In this document: piece by piece, positions 7,573 through 14,827 of the stretch
How the letters are laid out: each line of letters begins with the position of its first letter
How positions within the stretch are numbered: the stretch's first letter is position 1
Source of the DNA: Clostridiales bacterium
GTDB taxonomy: Bacteria; Bacillota; Clostridia; TANB77; CAG-508
Reading direction: 5' to 3'
Assembly (NCBI GenBank): GCA_019419955.1
Contig: JAHZIB010000025.1
Span: 1 to 17,427, forward strand
DNA length: 17,427 nt
The notes under the pieces: generated by a model
Database searches by the model: none
Told to the model about the DNA's origin: nothing
Seen by the model: the letters and a program-made list of their open reading frames with translations, nothing else
Position numbers and translations under genes: made by a program

Positions 7573-9207
7573 TTAATACATTCCACCCATATCTCCGGCT
7601 CCATCATTGTGTCCGCAATCGCATGCTTTTTGCTCTTTTTTATCTGTAACCAAACTTTCAGTAGTTAAAATCATTGAAGCAATTGAAACTGCATTTTGTA
7701 AAGCGCTTCTTGAAACCTTTGTTGGGTCTACAATTCCAGCCTTTTTCATATCAACATATTCTTCTTTTGCAGCATCGAATCCAACTCCTGCTTCACTTTG
7801 TTTTACTTTTTCTATGATAACGGCTGGTTCTAAGCCTGCGTTTGTAGCAATTTGTCTTGCTGGTTCTTCTAATGCTCTCAAAATTATTTTTCCGCCTATT
7901 TTTTCATCTCCTTGAAGTTTTTCCACTTCCTTGTTAACTTCTGGAATTATGTTTACAAATGCTGTGCCACCACCTGCAACAATTCCTTCTTCAACTGCTG
8001 CTTTTGTTGCAGATAAAGCATCTTCTATTCTTAACTTTCTATCTTTCATCTCAACTTCAGTAGCTGCTCCAACACCAATTACAGCAACTCCGCCAGCTAT
8101 TTTAGCAAGCCTCTCCTGTAGGTTTTCTTTCTCAAATTCGCTCTTTTCCTCAGCAATTTGCGCCTTTAATTGATTTACTCTTGCAGTAATTTGTGCCTTA
8201 TCTCCCATTCCATCAACAATTATAGTATTCTCCTTTTGAACTTTTACTTGTCTCGCTCTACCAAGTTGCTCAATTTGTGTATCTTTAAGCTCCATTCCTA
8301 AATCTGATGAAATAACTTCTCCTCCTGTCAAAATAGCAATATCTTGTAACATATTCTTTCTTTTATCTCCATATCCAGGTGCTTTGACTGCTACAACATT
8401 CAATACACCTCTTAATTTGTTCAATATTAATGTAGATAAAGCCTCTCCTTCTATATCATCACACACTATTACTAATTTTCCAGATTGTTGCATCAAATTT
8501 TCTAGCAATGGTAGTATTTCTTGAATATTACTTATCTTTTTATCTGTAATTAATATGTATGGACTATCAACTACAGCTTCCATTTTTTCTGTATCAGTTA
8601 CCATGTATGGAGATACATAACCTTTATCAAATTGCATTCCTTCAACAACATTTAATTCTGTTTGTGAAGTTTTAGATTCCTCAATTGTAATAACACCATC
8701 TTTAGAAACTCTTTCCATTGCTTCAGATATAAGTTCTCCTACTTCTGTATTATTAGCAGAAATGCTTGCAACCCTCGCGATATCCTCTTTTCCATTAACT
8801 GGTGAACTTACACTTTTTAAAGCCTCTACTGCTGAATTCACAGCCTTATCCATACCTCTTTTAATAGCCATTGGGTCTCCGCCAGCTGCAACATTCTTTA
8901 CCCCCTCTTTTACCATGCTTTGAGCAAGAACCATAGCTGTTGTTGTACCATCTCCAGCCACATCATTTGTTTTAATAGAAACCTCTTTCACTATTTGAGC
9001 TCCCATATTCTCAAATGGGTCGTCTAACTCAATTTCCTTTGCAATTGTAACACCGTCATTTGTAATAAGTGGAGCACCAAATTTTTTATCAAGAACTACA
9101 TTTCTTCCCTTTGGTCCCATTGTTACTCTTACAGTATCTGCCAATTTATTAACACCATTTAGCAAGCTTTTTCTTGCATCTTCTCCAAATTTAATATCTT
9201 TTGCCAT
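7573..9207 (-). CDS. groL: Chaperonin GroEL (Hsp60)
   Basis: ATP-driven folding chamber subunit that works with GroES in the cytoplasm. The 544 residues match the family over the whole length: MAKDIKFGEDAR start, TMGPKGRNVVLD, the ATP-site GDGTTT at 85-90, the apical-domain SPYMVTD and AVKAPGYGDKR, and GGGTAFVN and GLEPAVIIEKV in the equatorial domain. The C-terminus ends CDCGHNDGAGDMGGMY. It keeps the GGM-type tail in a short form and carries an unusual Cys-Asp-Cys-Gly-His cluster. The ribosome site AAGGAAGG is about 13 bases from the ATG. It is the second gene of groES-groL, separated by 151 bases in which I see no clear extra promoter. Control is through the CIRCE operator in front of groES. 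Confidence 0.98.
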   Translation of the reverse strand: MAKDIKFGEDARKSLLNGVNKLADTVRVTMGPKGRNVVLDKKFGAPLITNDGVTIAKEIELDDPFENMGAQIVKEVSIKTNDVAGDGTTTAMVLAQSMVKEGVKNVAAGGDPMAIKRGMDKAVNSAVEALKSVSSPVNGKEDIARVASISANNTEVGELISEAMERVSKDGVITIEESKTSQTELNVVEGMQFDKGYVSPYMVTDTEKMEAVVDSPYILITDKKISNIQEILPLLENLMQQSGKLVIVCDDIEGEALSTLILNKLRGVLNVVAVKAPGYGDKRKNMLQDIAILTGGEVISSDLGMELKDTQIEQLGRARQVKVQKENTIIVDGMGDKAQITARVNQLKAQIAEEKSEFEKENLQERLAKIAGGVAVIGVGAATEVEMKDRKLRIEDALSATKAAVEEGIVAGGGTAFVNIIPEVNKEVEKLQGDEKIGGKIILRALEEPARQIATNAGLEPAVIIEKVKQSEAGVGFDAAKEEYVDMKKAGIVDPTKVSRSALQNAVSIASMILTTESLVTDKKEQKACDCGHNDGAGDMGGMY

Positions 9208-9358
9208 TTTTAATCACATTCCTTCCTTGGGGTATATACTTTTTAGTCCACCCCATTAACATTAATTTAATCAATCTCTATGTTCTCTAGAATTTCTAAT
9301 TCTATTTTACCGCTAGTTTCTAAAACTAAGTCGTTTCATTACATTGTTACCATTTGCT

Positions 9359-9640
9359 CTACTCAGCTATTGCCAAAATATCATCCTGTCTTACTATTGT
9401 GTAGTCATCGCCTTCATATTTAACCTCTGTTCCAGCATATTTGTTAACTACAACTTTATCGCCTTTTTTTACTAGCATTTTTTCTAGTTTTCCATCAACC
9501 TCTTTTCCTGGACCAACTTCAACAACTTCTGCAATTTGTGGTTTCTCTTGCGCATTAGCAGCTAAAATAATTCCACTTTTAGTTGTTTCTTCTTTCTCTA
9601 ACATTTTAATAACTACTCTGTCTGATAATGGTTTTAACAT
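9359..9640 (-). CDS. groES: Co-chaperonin GroES (Hsp10)
   Basis: Lid subunit of the GroEL chamber. At 93 residues it has the usual length. Landmarks are MLKPLSDRVVIKMLEKEE, then the mobile loop TTKSGIILAANAQEKPQ, EVVEVGPGKEVDGK, VKKGDKVVVNKYAGTEV and the terminal DDILAIAE. The ribosome site AAGGGAGG stands 8 bases before the ATG. It is the first gene of the groES-groL operon. A strong promoter with CIRCE lies about 80-130 bases upstream, so HrcA repression and heat-shock induction are expected, although hrcA is not in the window. Confidence 0.97.
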   Translation of the reverse strand: MLKPLSDRVVIKMLEKEETTKSGIILAANAQEKPQIAEVVEVGPGKEVDGKLEKMLVKKGDKVVVNKYAGTEVKYEGDDYTIVRQDDILAIAE

Positions 9641-9716
9641 TATATCTACCTCCCTTAAAAATTCATATCATCTATTAAATATATTATTATGCCTCACTAA
9701 AATATTCCAATATATT

Positions 9717-9743
9717 TTAGCACTCTTTTCTCCCGACTGCTAA
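9717..9743. promoter_or_regulatory. CIRCE operator (HrcA binding site)
   Basis: TTAGCACTC, nine bases, GACTGCTAA. The consensus is TTAGCACTC-N9-GAGTGCTAA, so there is a single mismatch in the right arm. It lies directly downstream of the groES -10 element, the classical position for HrcA repression. Confidence 0.92.
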
Positions 9744-9772
9744 AATATATACCCTTTTCACTCAAAAGTCAA
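9744..9772 (-). promoter_or_regulatory. Sigma-A promoter of groES-groL
   Basis: On the minus strand TTGACT (9772-9767), a 17-base spacer and TATATT (9749-9744) form a near-consensus vegetative promoter. It abuts the CIRCE operator, so bound HrcA would block transcription start. Confidence 0.85.
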
Positions 9773-9857
9773 TAGGTTATTTTAAAATTCACACAATTTT
9801 CACAAATATAATATTTCTGTAACAGCCCTGCAATACTATTTTTCAGTCTCTCTTCCT

Positions 9858-9886
9858 TTCAAACTTGATTTTATTTTGTATATAAT
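9858..9886 (+). promoter_or_regulatory. Probable promoter of deoD
   Basis: A perfect TATAAT at 9881-9886 is preceded at 17 bases by a weak TTCAAA (9858-9863). A second TATAAT at 9900-9905 is too close to the ribosome site to be useful and lacks a -35. Confidence 0.45.
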
Positions 9887-9924
9887 ATAAAATAGGTAGT
9901 ATAATAGAACTAAGGAGGTAATTT

Positions 9925-10635
9925 ATGTCAATACACTGTAATGCTGAAAAAAAAGATATAGAAAAAACAGTTTTAATGCCTGGAGACCCACTAAGAGCAA
10001 AATATATTGCTGAAAATTTTTTAGAAAATGCAAGAGTCGTGAATACTGTAAGAAATATGCTTGCATATACTGGAACATACAACAAAAAACCAGTTACTGT
10101 GTTTTCTTCTGGAATGGGTATGCCTAGCATGGGGATTTACTCATATGAACTTTTTAGCTTCTATGATGTAGAAAATATAATTAGAATTGGTTCTTGTGGA
10201 GCATATAATGAAGAATTAAATTTGTTCGATACTATCTTGGTTGATAAAAGTTACAATGAGGGCAATTTTGCATATGCTTGGAATCAAAAAGATGAGCATA
10301 TTGCAGAGGCTGATGTAGAACTTAATAAAAAGCTTGAAGAGACTGCAAAGAAAATAGGTATCCCTTATATAAAAGGAAACACTTATTGCAATGAGGTTTT
10401 TGATGGATATCTAAATGACATAGAAAGTTTTATTTCTAGATTTCCTAAAAACTTAAATATTATAGCATGTGAGATGGAAGCTTTTGCTTTATTCTATATG
10501 GCAAAATATTTTAATAGAAAAGCGGCATGCTTACTTACTGTGGTTGACTCTCACTACAAAAAACAAGAGAGCACCTCAGAAGAACGCGAACGTTCTTTAA
10601 ATAGCATGATTAAAATAGCTTTAGAAAGTTTGTAA
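9925..10635 (+). CDS. deoD: Purine-nucleoside phosphorylase, DeoD type
   Basis: Cleaves purine (deoxy)ribonucleosides with phosphate to the base and (deoxy)ribose 1-phosphate, for nucleoside salvage. The 236-residue protein is of the hexameric trimer-of-dimers type. Visible landmarks are His4 (MSIHCNAE), Gly20 and Arg24 (MPGDPLRAKYI), and Arg43 (TVRNMLAYTG). Ser90 is in IRIGSCGA, and Glu183-Met184-Glu185 form the ribose-binding EMEA motif. Asp208 (TVVDSH) aligns with the catalytic Asp of the E. coli SDH motif, and Arg221 is its partner. The E. coli SDH reads VDS here, but the Asp is kept. The ribosome site AAGGAGG stands 6 bases before the ATG. It is monocistronic, divergent from groES and convergent with mgtA, and is followed by a long terminator hairpin. 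Confidence 0.95.
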   Translation: MSIHCNAEKKDIEKTVLMPGDPLRAKYIAENFLENARVVNTVRNMLAYTGTYNKKPVTVFSSGMGMPSMGIYSYELFSFYDVENIIRIGSCGAYNEELNLFDTILVDKSYNEGNFAYAWNQKDEHIAEADVELNKKLEETAKKIGIPYIKGNTYCNEVFDGYLNDIESFISRFPKNLNIIACEMEAFALFYMAKYFNRKAACLLTVVDSHYKKQESTSEERERSLNSMIKIALESL

Positions 10636-10648
10636 ATATGATTCAAAT

Positions 10649-10707
10649 ACAAAAATGTTCCAAAATTTGTGATATATAATATGTCACAAATTCTGGAACA
10701 TTTTTGT
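10649..10707. terminator. Long bidirectional terminator between deoD and mgtA
   Basis: Two 24-base arms (10649-10672 and 10684-10707) pair with one A-C mismatch around an 11-base loop. The outer part is ACAAAAATGTTCC facing GGAACATTTTTGT. It can serve deoD directly and perhaps mgtA, whose stop lies about 100 bases away. Confidence 0.75.
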
Positions 10708-10804
10708 GCTAAATCGATTATCTAAATCTTTCTATTGTTTATCTTTACCAATATTGTACTTATATAACTTATTGTATCTTTTAAAATTGTATATCTTCCT
10801 TTTT

Positions 10805-13378
10805 CTATAACCATTCCCCATATTTCTTTACATATTTTTTCTTTAATATCGTAGCAAGTACACAATATAATAATGGTACAAAAAGTATTATTGAAAAATA
10901 CATGGCCGGTATAGGTACCAAGCCTATTACTCTTCCCAAATATGTGAATGGTATAATTATTGCAACTATACTAAGCCCAATTGAAGTTGCATATACTGCT
11001 TTCGAAGCATTGCTCTGCGTAAAAGGTGTTTTTGCAGTTCTTACAATATGCAATCCCACCAAATTTGATACTACTCCATAAGAAAACCAAATTGATTGGA
11101 AAAGAGCTGCATCTGGCAATCTTAAGTCAAACCCAAACCATAATATTGCAAATATCATCAAATCAAATATAGAACTTGCTGGTCCCATCCATATCATAAA
11201 TCTTTTTAAGCTTTTCATACTCCATTGTCCTGGTTTTTCTAAATATTCCTTGTCCACATTATCATATGGTAGTGAAAGTTGACCTATGTCATATAATAAA
11301 CTCTGTACTAAAAGCTGTATCGGTGTTATTGGAAAAAATGGCAAGAAAATACTTGCAATAAGCACTGACAAAACTTCTCCAAAATTAGAACTTACTGCCA
11401 TTTTGATATATTTTTGCAAATTTCCAAATGTTTTTCTTCCTTCAATTACACCGTCAGTGAGAACATCTAAATCCTTTTGCAATAGAATTATATCTGCAGT
11501 TTCCTTTGTAATGTCAACAGCTGTATCTACAGAGATTCCCACCTCTGAATTATGCATTGATGGAGCATCATTTATTCCATCACCCATATAACCAACAATA
11601 TTTCCCGCTTCTTTTAGTACCCTAACTATTCTCGCTTTTTGTATAGGAGACAATTTTGCAAAAACATTTGTCTTTTTCAAAAGTCTTCTAAGTGCTGCAT
11701 CTGATAATTTCTCTACTTTGCTACCAAGTACAATCTTATCTGTATTTATATTAACTTTCTCACATATCGCTTTTGTTACATATTCGTTATCTCCTGTTAA
11801 AACGATTACTCTTATTCCATCCTGATTTAACCTTGCTATTGCATCCTTTGCGCTTTCCTTTGGAGGATCTAAAAAGCCAATAAAGCCCATTAATACCATC
11901 TTACATTCATCTTTTACAGAAAATGAGCTAACTCCATTTACATCATTTTTCTGAGCAACAGCAACAACTCTTAAACCTTGTTTATTTAACTCTTTTGTTA
12001 TCTTCAATATATTTTGCTTTATATCCTTATTAATTTCAGAAACTTCACCTTTATAATCGACCATTGTACATATGCTCAAAATTTCCTCTACAGCACCTTT
12101 TGTGATTAATTGCTTTTTCTTTCCATCAGAAACAACTACAGATAATCTTCTTCTAGAAAAGTCAAATGGTATTTCATCTATTTTTTCATAATTCTCTTCA
12201 ATCCCTTTAAGTTCTGTCTTTTTTGTCCTTGCAATAATTGCTTCGTCTATATTACCTTTAAGGCCTGTCTGAAAATATGCATTTAAAAAGGCATGTTTCA
12301 ATACCCTGGTATCTTCTTCTCCTTTTATATCCAAGTACTTCTCAAGTACAATTTTATCCTTAGTAAGTGTTCCTGTTTTATCTGTACATAAGATATTCAT
12401 TGCTCCAAAGCTTTGTATACTATCTAACCTTTTTACTATCGTCTTTTTCTTCGACATTCTAGTAGCACCTTTTGCTAAACTTGAGGACAAAATAACAGGA
12501 AGTAAAAGTGGAGTAATTCCTATTGCAATTGCAACCGCAAATGTAAAAGCTGTAATAGTTCCATGCTTTGCAGCATTTACAATAAAAGTAATTGGAATAA
12601 GAACAAGCATAAATCTAATAAGCAGTTTACTAACATTTTCTATTCCTTTTTGAAAATCTGTTTTAGGTTTTTCATCAGTTATTGTATCTGCTACCTTACC
12701 TAAATATGTGTCATCACCAATTTTAAACACAATTCCCTTTGCAGAACCACTCATTACATTTGTACCCATAAAACAAATTGTATCTAAATCTGTTATATCT
12801 TCTATTTTTCCTTCCTTTTCTGTTTCAGCAACTTTTTTAACAGAATCGCTTTCGCCAGTTAAAGAAGATTGAACAATATATAAATCTTTGGATTCTATAA
12901 TTCTCATATCAGCAGGAATCAAATCTCCTGCTGATAATAACACAACATCACCAACCGTAACATTTGACGAAAACACTTTTGTTGGCTTTCCATTTCTTAT
13001 AACAGTAGTCTTTACAGACACCAAATTCTTCAGCTTTTCTGCAGCTTTATTAGACCTATACACTTCAAAAAATTCAAGCAAAGTACTCACTGTAATTAAA
13101 ATAAGAATTACTATAATATTAGCATAATTTGGTGGATCTGATATAATGACATCTGTATATATTAAAACTATTACTATTCCAAGTAAGATCAAATTAAAAG
13201 TACTAAACAAACTTTCAAATAAATAATTATACCATTGCTTAGGTTGCTTCTGCTTCATCACATTTTTTCCGTATTTTGATATGTTATTTTTTGCTTCGTT
13301 AGTACTTAATCCTCTTTTTTTAAAATTATTATCTTCTATAAACTCCTCAACACTACTTGTACATTCTTTTTCGTACAT
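10805..13378 (-). CDS. mgtA: MgtA-family P-type ATPase (Mg2+ import type, P3B)
   Basis: Membrane cation pump of 857 residues, a normal MgtA length. The order is: N-terminal cytoplasmic part; TM1-2 (about 50-105); actuator domain with LTGESDSVK; TM3-4; phosphorylation site DKTGTLT with Asp333; nucleotide-binding domain with ITKGAVEEIL; the GDGINDAPS hinge with Asp600; and six C-terminal TM segments. MgtA-specific stretches include QSFGAMNILCTDKTG and EGRKTFGNLQKYIKM. The TM4 motif reads TPLLLP (289-294) where I recall TPEMLP in MgtA/MgtB. The TM6 motif reads QSLLYD (692-697) where I recall QNLLYD. Both positions are expected to be near the ion site, so transport specificity is less certain than family. 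The start has AAGGTAG upstream. The leader is only about 35-40 bases, so no M-box riboswitch fits. It is downstream of splB on the same strand but has its own -10. Confidence 0.9.
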   Translation of the reverse strand: MYEKECTSSVEEFIEDNNFKKRGLSTNEAKNNISKYGKNVMKQKQPKQWYNYLFESLFSTFNLILLGIVIVLIYTDVIISDPPNYANIIVILILITVSTLLEFFEVYRSNKAAEKLKNLVSVKTTVIRNGKPTKVFSSNVTVGDVVLLSAGDLIPADMRIIESKDLYIVQSSLTGESDSVKKVAETEKEGKIEDITDLDTICFMGTNVMSGSAKGIVFKIGDDTYLGKVADTITDEKPKTDFQKGIENVSKLLIRFMLVLIPITFIVNAAKHGTITAFTFAVAIAIGITPLLLPVILSSSLAKGATRMSKKKTIVKRLDSIQSFGAMNILCTDKTGTLTKDKIVLEKYLDIKGEEDTRVLKHAFLNAYFQTGLKGNIDEAIIARTKKTELKGIEENYEKIDEIPFDFSRRRLSVVVSDGKKKQLITKGAVEEILSICTMVDYKGEVSEINKDIKQNILKITKELNKQGLRVVAVAQKNDVNGVSSFSVKDECKMVLMGFIGFLDPPKESAKDAIARLNQDGIRVIVLTGDNEYVTKAICEKVNINTDKIVLGSKVEKLSDAALRRLLKKTNVFAKLSPIQKARIVRVLKEAGNIVGYMGDGINDAPSMHNSEVGISVDTAVDITKETADIILLQKDLDVLTDGVIEGRKTFGNLQKYIKMAVSSNFGEVLSVLIASIFLPFFPITPIQLLVQSLLYDIGQLSLPYDNVDKEYLEKPGQWSMKSLKRFMIWMGPASSIFDLMIFAILWFGFDLRLPDAALFQSIWFSYGVVSNLVGLHIVRTAKTPFTQSNASKAVYATSIGLSIVAIIIPFTYLGRVIGLVPIPAMYFSIILFVPLLYCVLATILKKKYVKKYGEWL

Positions 13379-13417
13379 CTCTCTACCTTCTTTCGTTTTT
13401 TCTTTTTTACATTAAGA

Positions 13418-13423
13418 ATTATA
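13418..13423 (-). promoter_or_regulatory. Extended -10 element of the mgtA promoter
   Basis: On the minus strand TATAAT is preceded by TG one base upstream. No good -35 is present at 17-18 bases (GTTTTA). It lies about 40 bases before the mgtA start. Confidence 0.55.
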
Positions 13424-13473
13424 TCACATAATTTAAAAAGTAAAACACTTTTTTGAAATTTGTTGTTAAAATA

Positions 13474-13566
13474 GTTATTAGATAATTGTTTAATAAGAAA
13501 GAATGTCGAAAGCCAGAAATACAAGGCTTTCGGCTATAAAAGCATATTAAACCATTATCTAATAAC
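13474..13566. repeat. 93-bp nested inverted repeat between splB and mgtA
   Basis: Outer arms of 22 bases (13474-13495 and 13545-13566) are complementary with one mismatch: GTTATTAGATAAT-type left, ATTATCTAATAAC right. Inside them an exact 8-base stem CGAAAGCC/GGCTTTCG (13507-13514 and 13525-13532) closes a 10-base loop. On the minus strand the inner stem is followed by a T-rich run, so it can act as the splB terminator. The long outer arms make it look like a small palindromic mobile element or a structured RNA. Confidence 0.75.
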
Positions 13567-13611
13567 TTAAAATAAATTCATATTTTAATGTAATAAATGT
13601 CTATTTAGCCT

Positions 13612-14616
13612 TTAGCTAAAATAAACAATTTTGTTACCTGGAAAGTATTTATTCAATAACTCATGTAAAAAATCCTCGCCATTTTTTCTTTGTTCTTGCT
13701 TGTATGTGTACTTTCCCTTTCCCCTCCCAGTCATAAGTTCCTGACTGTATAAATTAATTGCTCCTGGAAAAGCTTCCTCATTAATTTTCCTATGAATATA
13801 ACTATATGTCATAAAAATAACTTCAAAAAACAAGTCTTTTTTTACCTCTTCTGTCAAATTCTTATTTAGATATCTTATCAATTCTTCGTAAAGCTCTTTC
13901 CAGTTATCTACAAATATAACAGGAGCTATTAATATTCCTACTCTGTATCCTGCATTTTTTAATTTGTTAATCGCCTCAACCCTTTTTTCCAATGGAGAAG
14001 TACCAAATTCTACCCTCTCAATTATTTCTTTTGGGTTCACACTCATTCTAATAATCACTCTATCTTTTCCTTTTACATTTAATATATCATCAACCATATC
14101 AAATTTTGTTGGAAAAGTAATATATCCTTTTTCTGATTTGCTAAAATTCTCTATTGTCCACCTTAAATTTCCTGTAACTATATTTTCTAGTATTAAATCA
14201 CTATTACTCCCTATTTCAAAAACTAATTCCTGTTCACTTTCATTTGCAGTTTTTATAATCTTATTAAGCATTTCATCTCTGTTTACAAATATTCTTAAAT
14301 ATGCACACTTGTTATAATTACAAACCAAATAACAATATAAGCACATTGCAATGCATCCAGATGAAGTATATGGGACTAAATAATTCGATATTTTATTATT
14401 AGGTACAAATTTATGAGTTTTTCTAATTCCTAAAATCAAATTTCTTTTCATCCTAGGAAATTCTCTGTTTTCTTTTTTTCTCATTTCTTCTATATTATTG
14501 TGACTTTCAATTAAAAACTTTGGCACATCTTTGTACTTTTCTAGTAGCTCTTTCCCCAATTCATACTCTTTTACTCTTTCTTCATAATATATAGCATCTG
14601 GTACAAATTTCCTCAT
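13612..14616 (-). CDS. splB: Spore photoproduct lyase (radical SAM), clostridial type
   Basis: Repairs the thymine dimer (spore photoproduct) formed by UV in spore DNA, during germination. The protein has 334 residues. The radical-SAM cluster Cys88, Cys92 and Cys95 is in SSGCIAMCLYCYL, and then comes the family sequence NYNKCAYLRIFVN. Further signatures are FEIGSNSDLILEN, GYITFPTKFDMVD, RMSVNP, EFGTSPLEKRVEAIN, APVIFVDNWKELY, FMTYSYIH and MTGRGKGKY. The C-terminus lacks a helix-turn-helix addition. At the position of the Bacillus hydrogen-donor Cys141 (FEAACTSD) this protein reads FEIGSNSD, so that Cys is absent. Additional Cys99 and Cys104 near the cluster might take over, which is inference. 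The start ATG has GAAGGAG 8 bases upstream. The promoter matches sigma-G, which fits synthesis in the forespore. Confidence 0.92.
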   Translation of the reverse strand: MRKFVPDAIYYEERVKEYELGKELLEKYKDVPKFLIESHNNIEEMRKKENREFPRMKRNLILGIRKTHKFVPNNKISNYLVPYTSSGCIAMCLYCYLVCNYNKCAYLRIFVNRDEMLNKIIKTANESEQELVFEIGSNSDLILENIVTGNLRWTIENFSKSEKGYITFPTKFDMVDDILNVKGKDRVIIRMSVNPKEIIERVEFGTSPLEKRVEAINKLKNAGYRVGILIAPVIFVDNWKELYEELIRYLNKNLTEEVKKDLFFEVIFMTYSYIHRKINEEAFPGAINLYSQELMTGRGKGKYTYKQEQRKNGEDFLHELLNKYFPGNKIVYFS

Positions 14617-14650
14617 ATATATTTCTCCTTCAAATAATTTATTATTCTTT

Positions 14651-14680
14651 TATTATGTATTTTTTTGTCTCAATTATTCT
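14651..14680 (-). promoter_or_regulatory. Sigma-G-type forespore promoter of splB
   Basis: On the minus strand AGAATA (14680-14675), a 17-base spacer and CATAATA (14657-14651) compare with the Bacillus sigma-G ideal TGAATA-N17-CATACTA, one mismatch in each half. There is no sigma-A promoter here. Bacillus splB is sigma-G dependent. Confidence 0.6.
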
Positions 14681-14718
14681 AAAAAAATGCAATTTATAAA
14701 TTAACTGTTTTTTTCACA

Positions 14719-14747
14719 TTATATTTTTATGGTATTATGCATAATCA
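14719..14747 (+). promoter_or_regulatory. Candidate sigma-E promoter of ylbJ
   Basis: TTATATT (14719-14725), a 14-base spacer and CATAATCA (14740-14747) resemble the sigma-E pattern KMATATT-N14-CATACAMT, with one -35 and three -10 mismatches. It lies in the divergent splB-ylbJ gap. Bacillus ylbJ is mother-cell sigma-E controlled, which supports the guess, but the match is moderate. Confidence 0.35.
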
Positions 14748-14827
14748 TTAATAAAGGCACACATTTTAGAAATTTTGTTATTGTTAAAATCTCAAATCTA
14801 ATAAAGAGAGGAATGTCCCAAATTATT

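Noticed and set aside
7607..8173. Plus-strand open frames inside groL
   Set aside because: They are antisense shadows of a strongly conserved gene, caused by codon bias.
9208..9358. Additional promoter or regulatory element between groES and groL
   Set aside because: Only a weak GGGGT/ACCCC pairing is visible and no -35/-10 pair stands out. Both genes are best explained by the CIRCE promoter.
13379..13611. M-box magnesium riboswitch in front of mgtA
   Set aside because: The mgtA -10 element is about 40 bases from the start codon. The large hairpin lies upstream of it and does not resemble the M-box.
14729..14827. N-terminal extension of ylbJ
   Set aside because: The residues are unlike the family, there is no ribosome site, and it overlaps the candidate sigma-E promoter.
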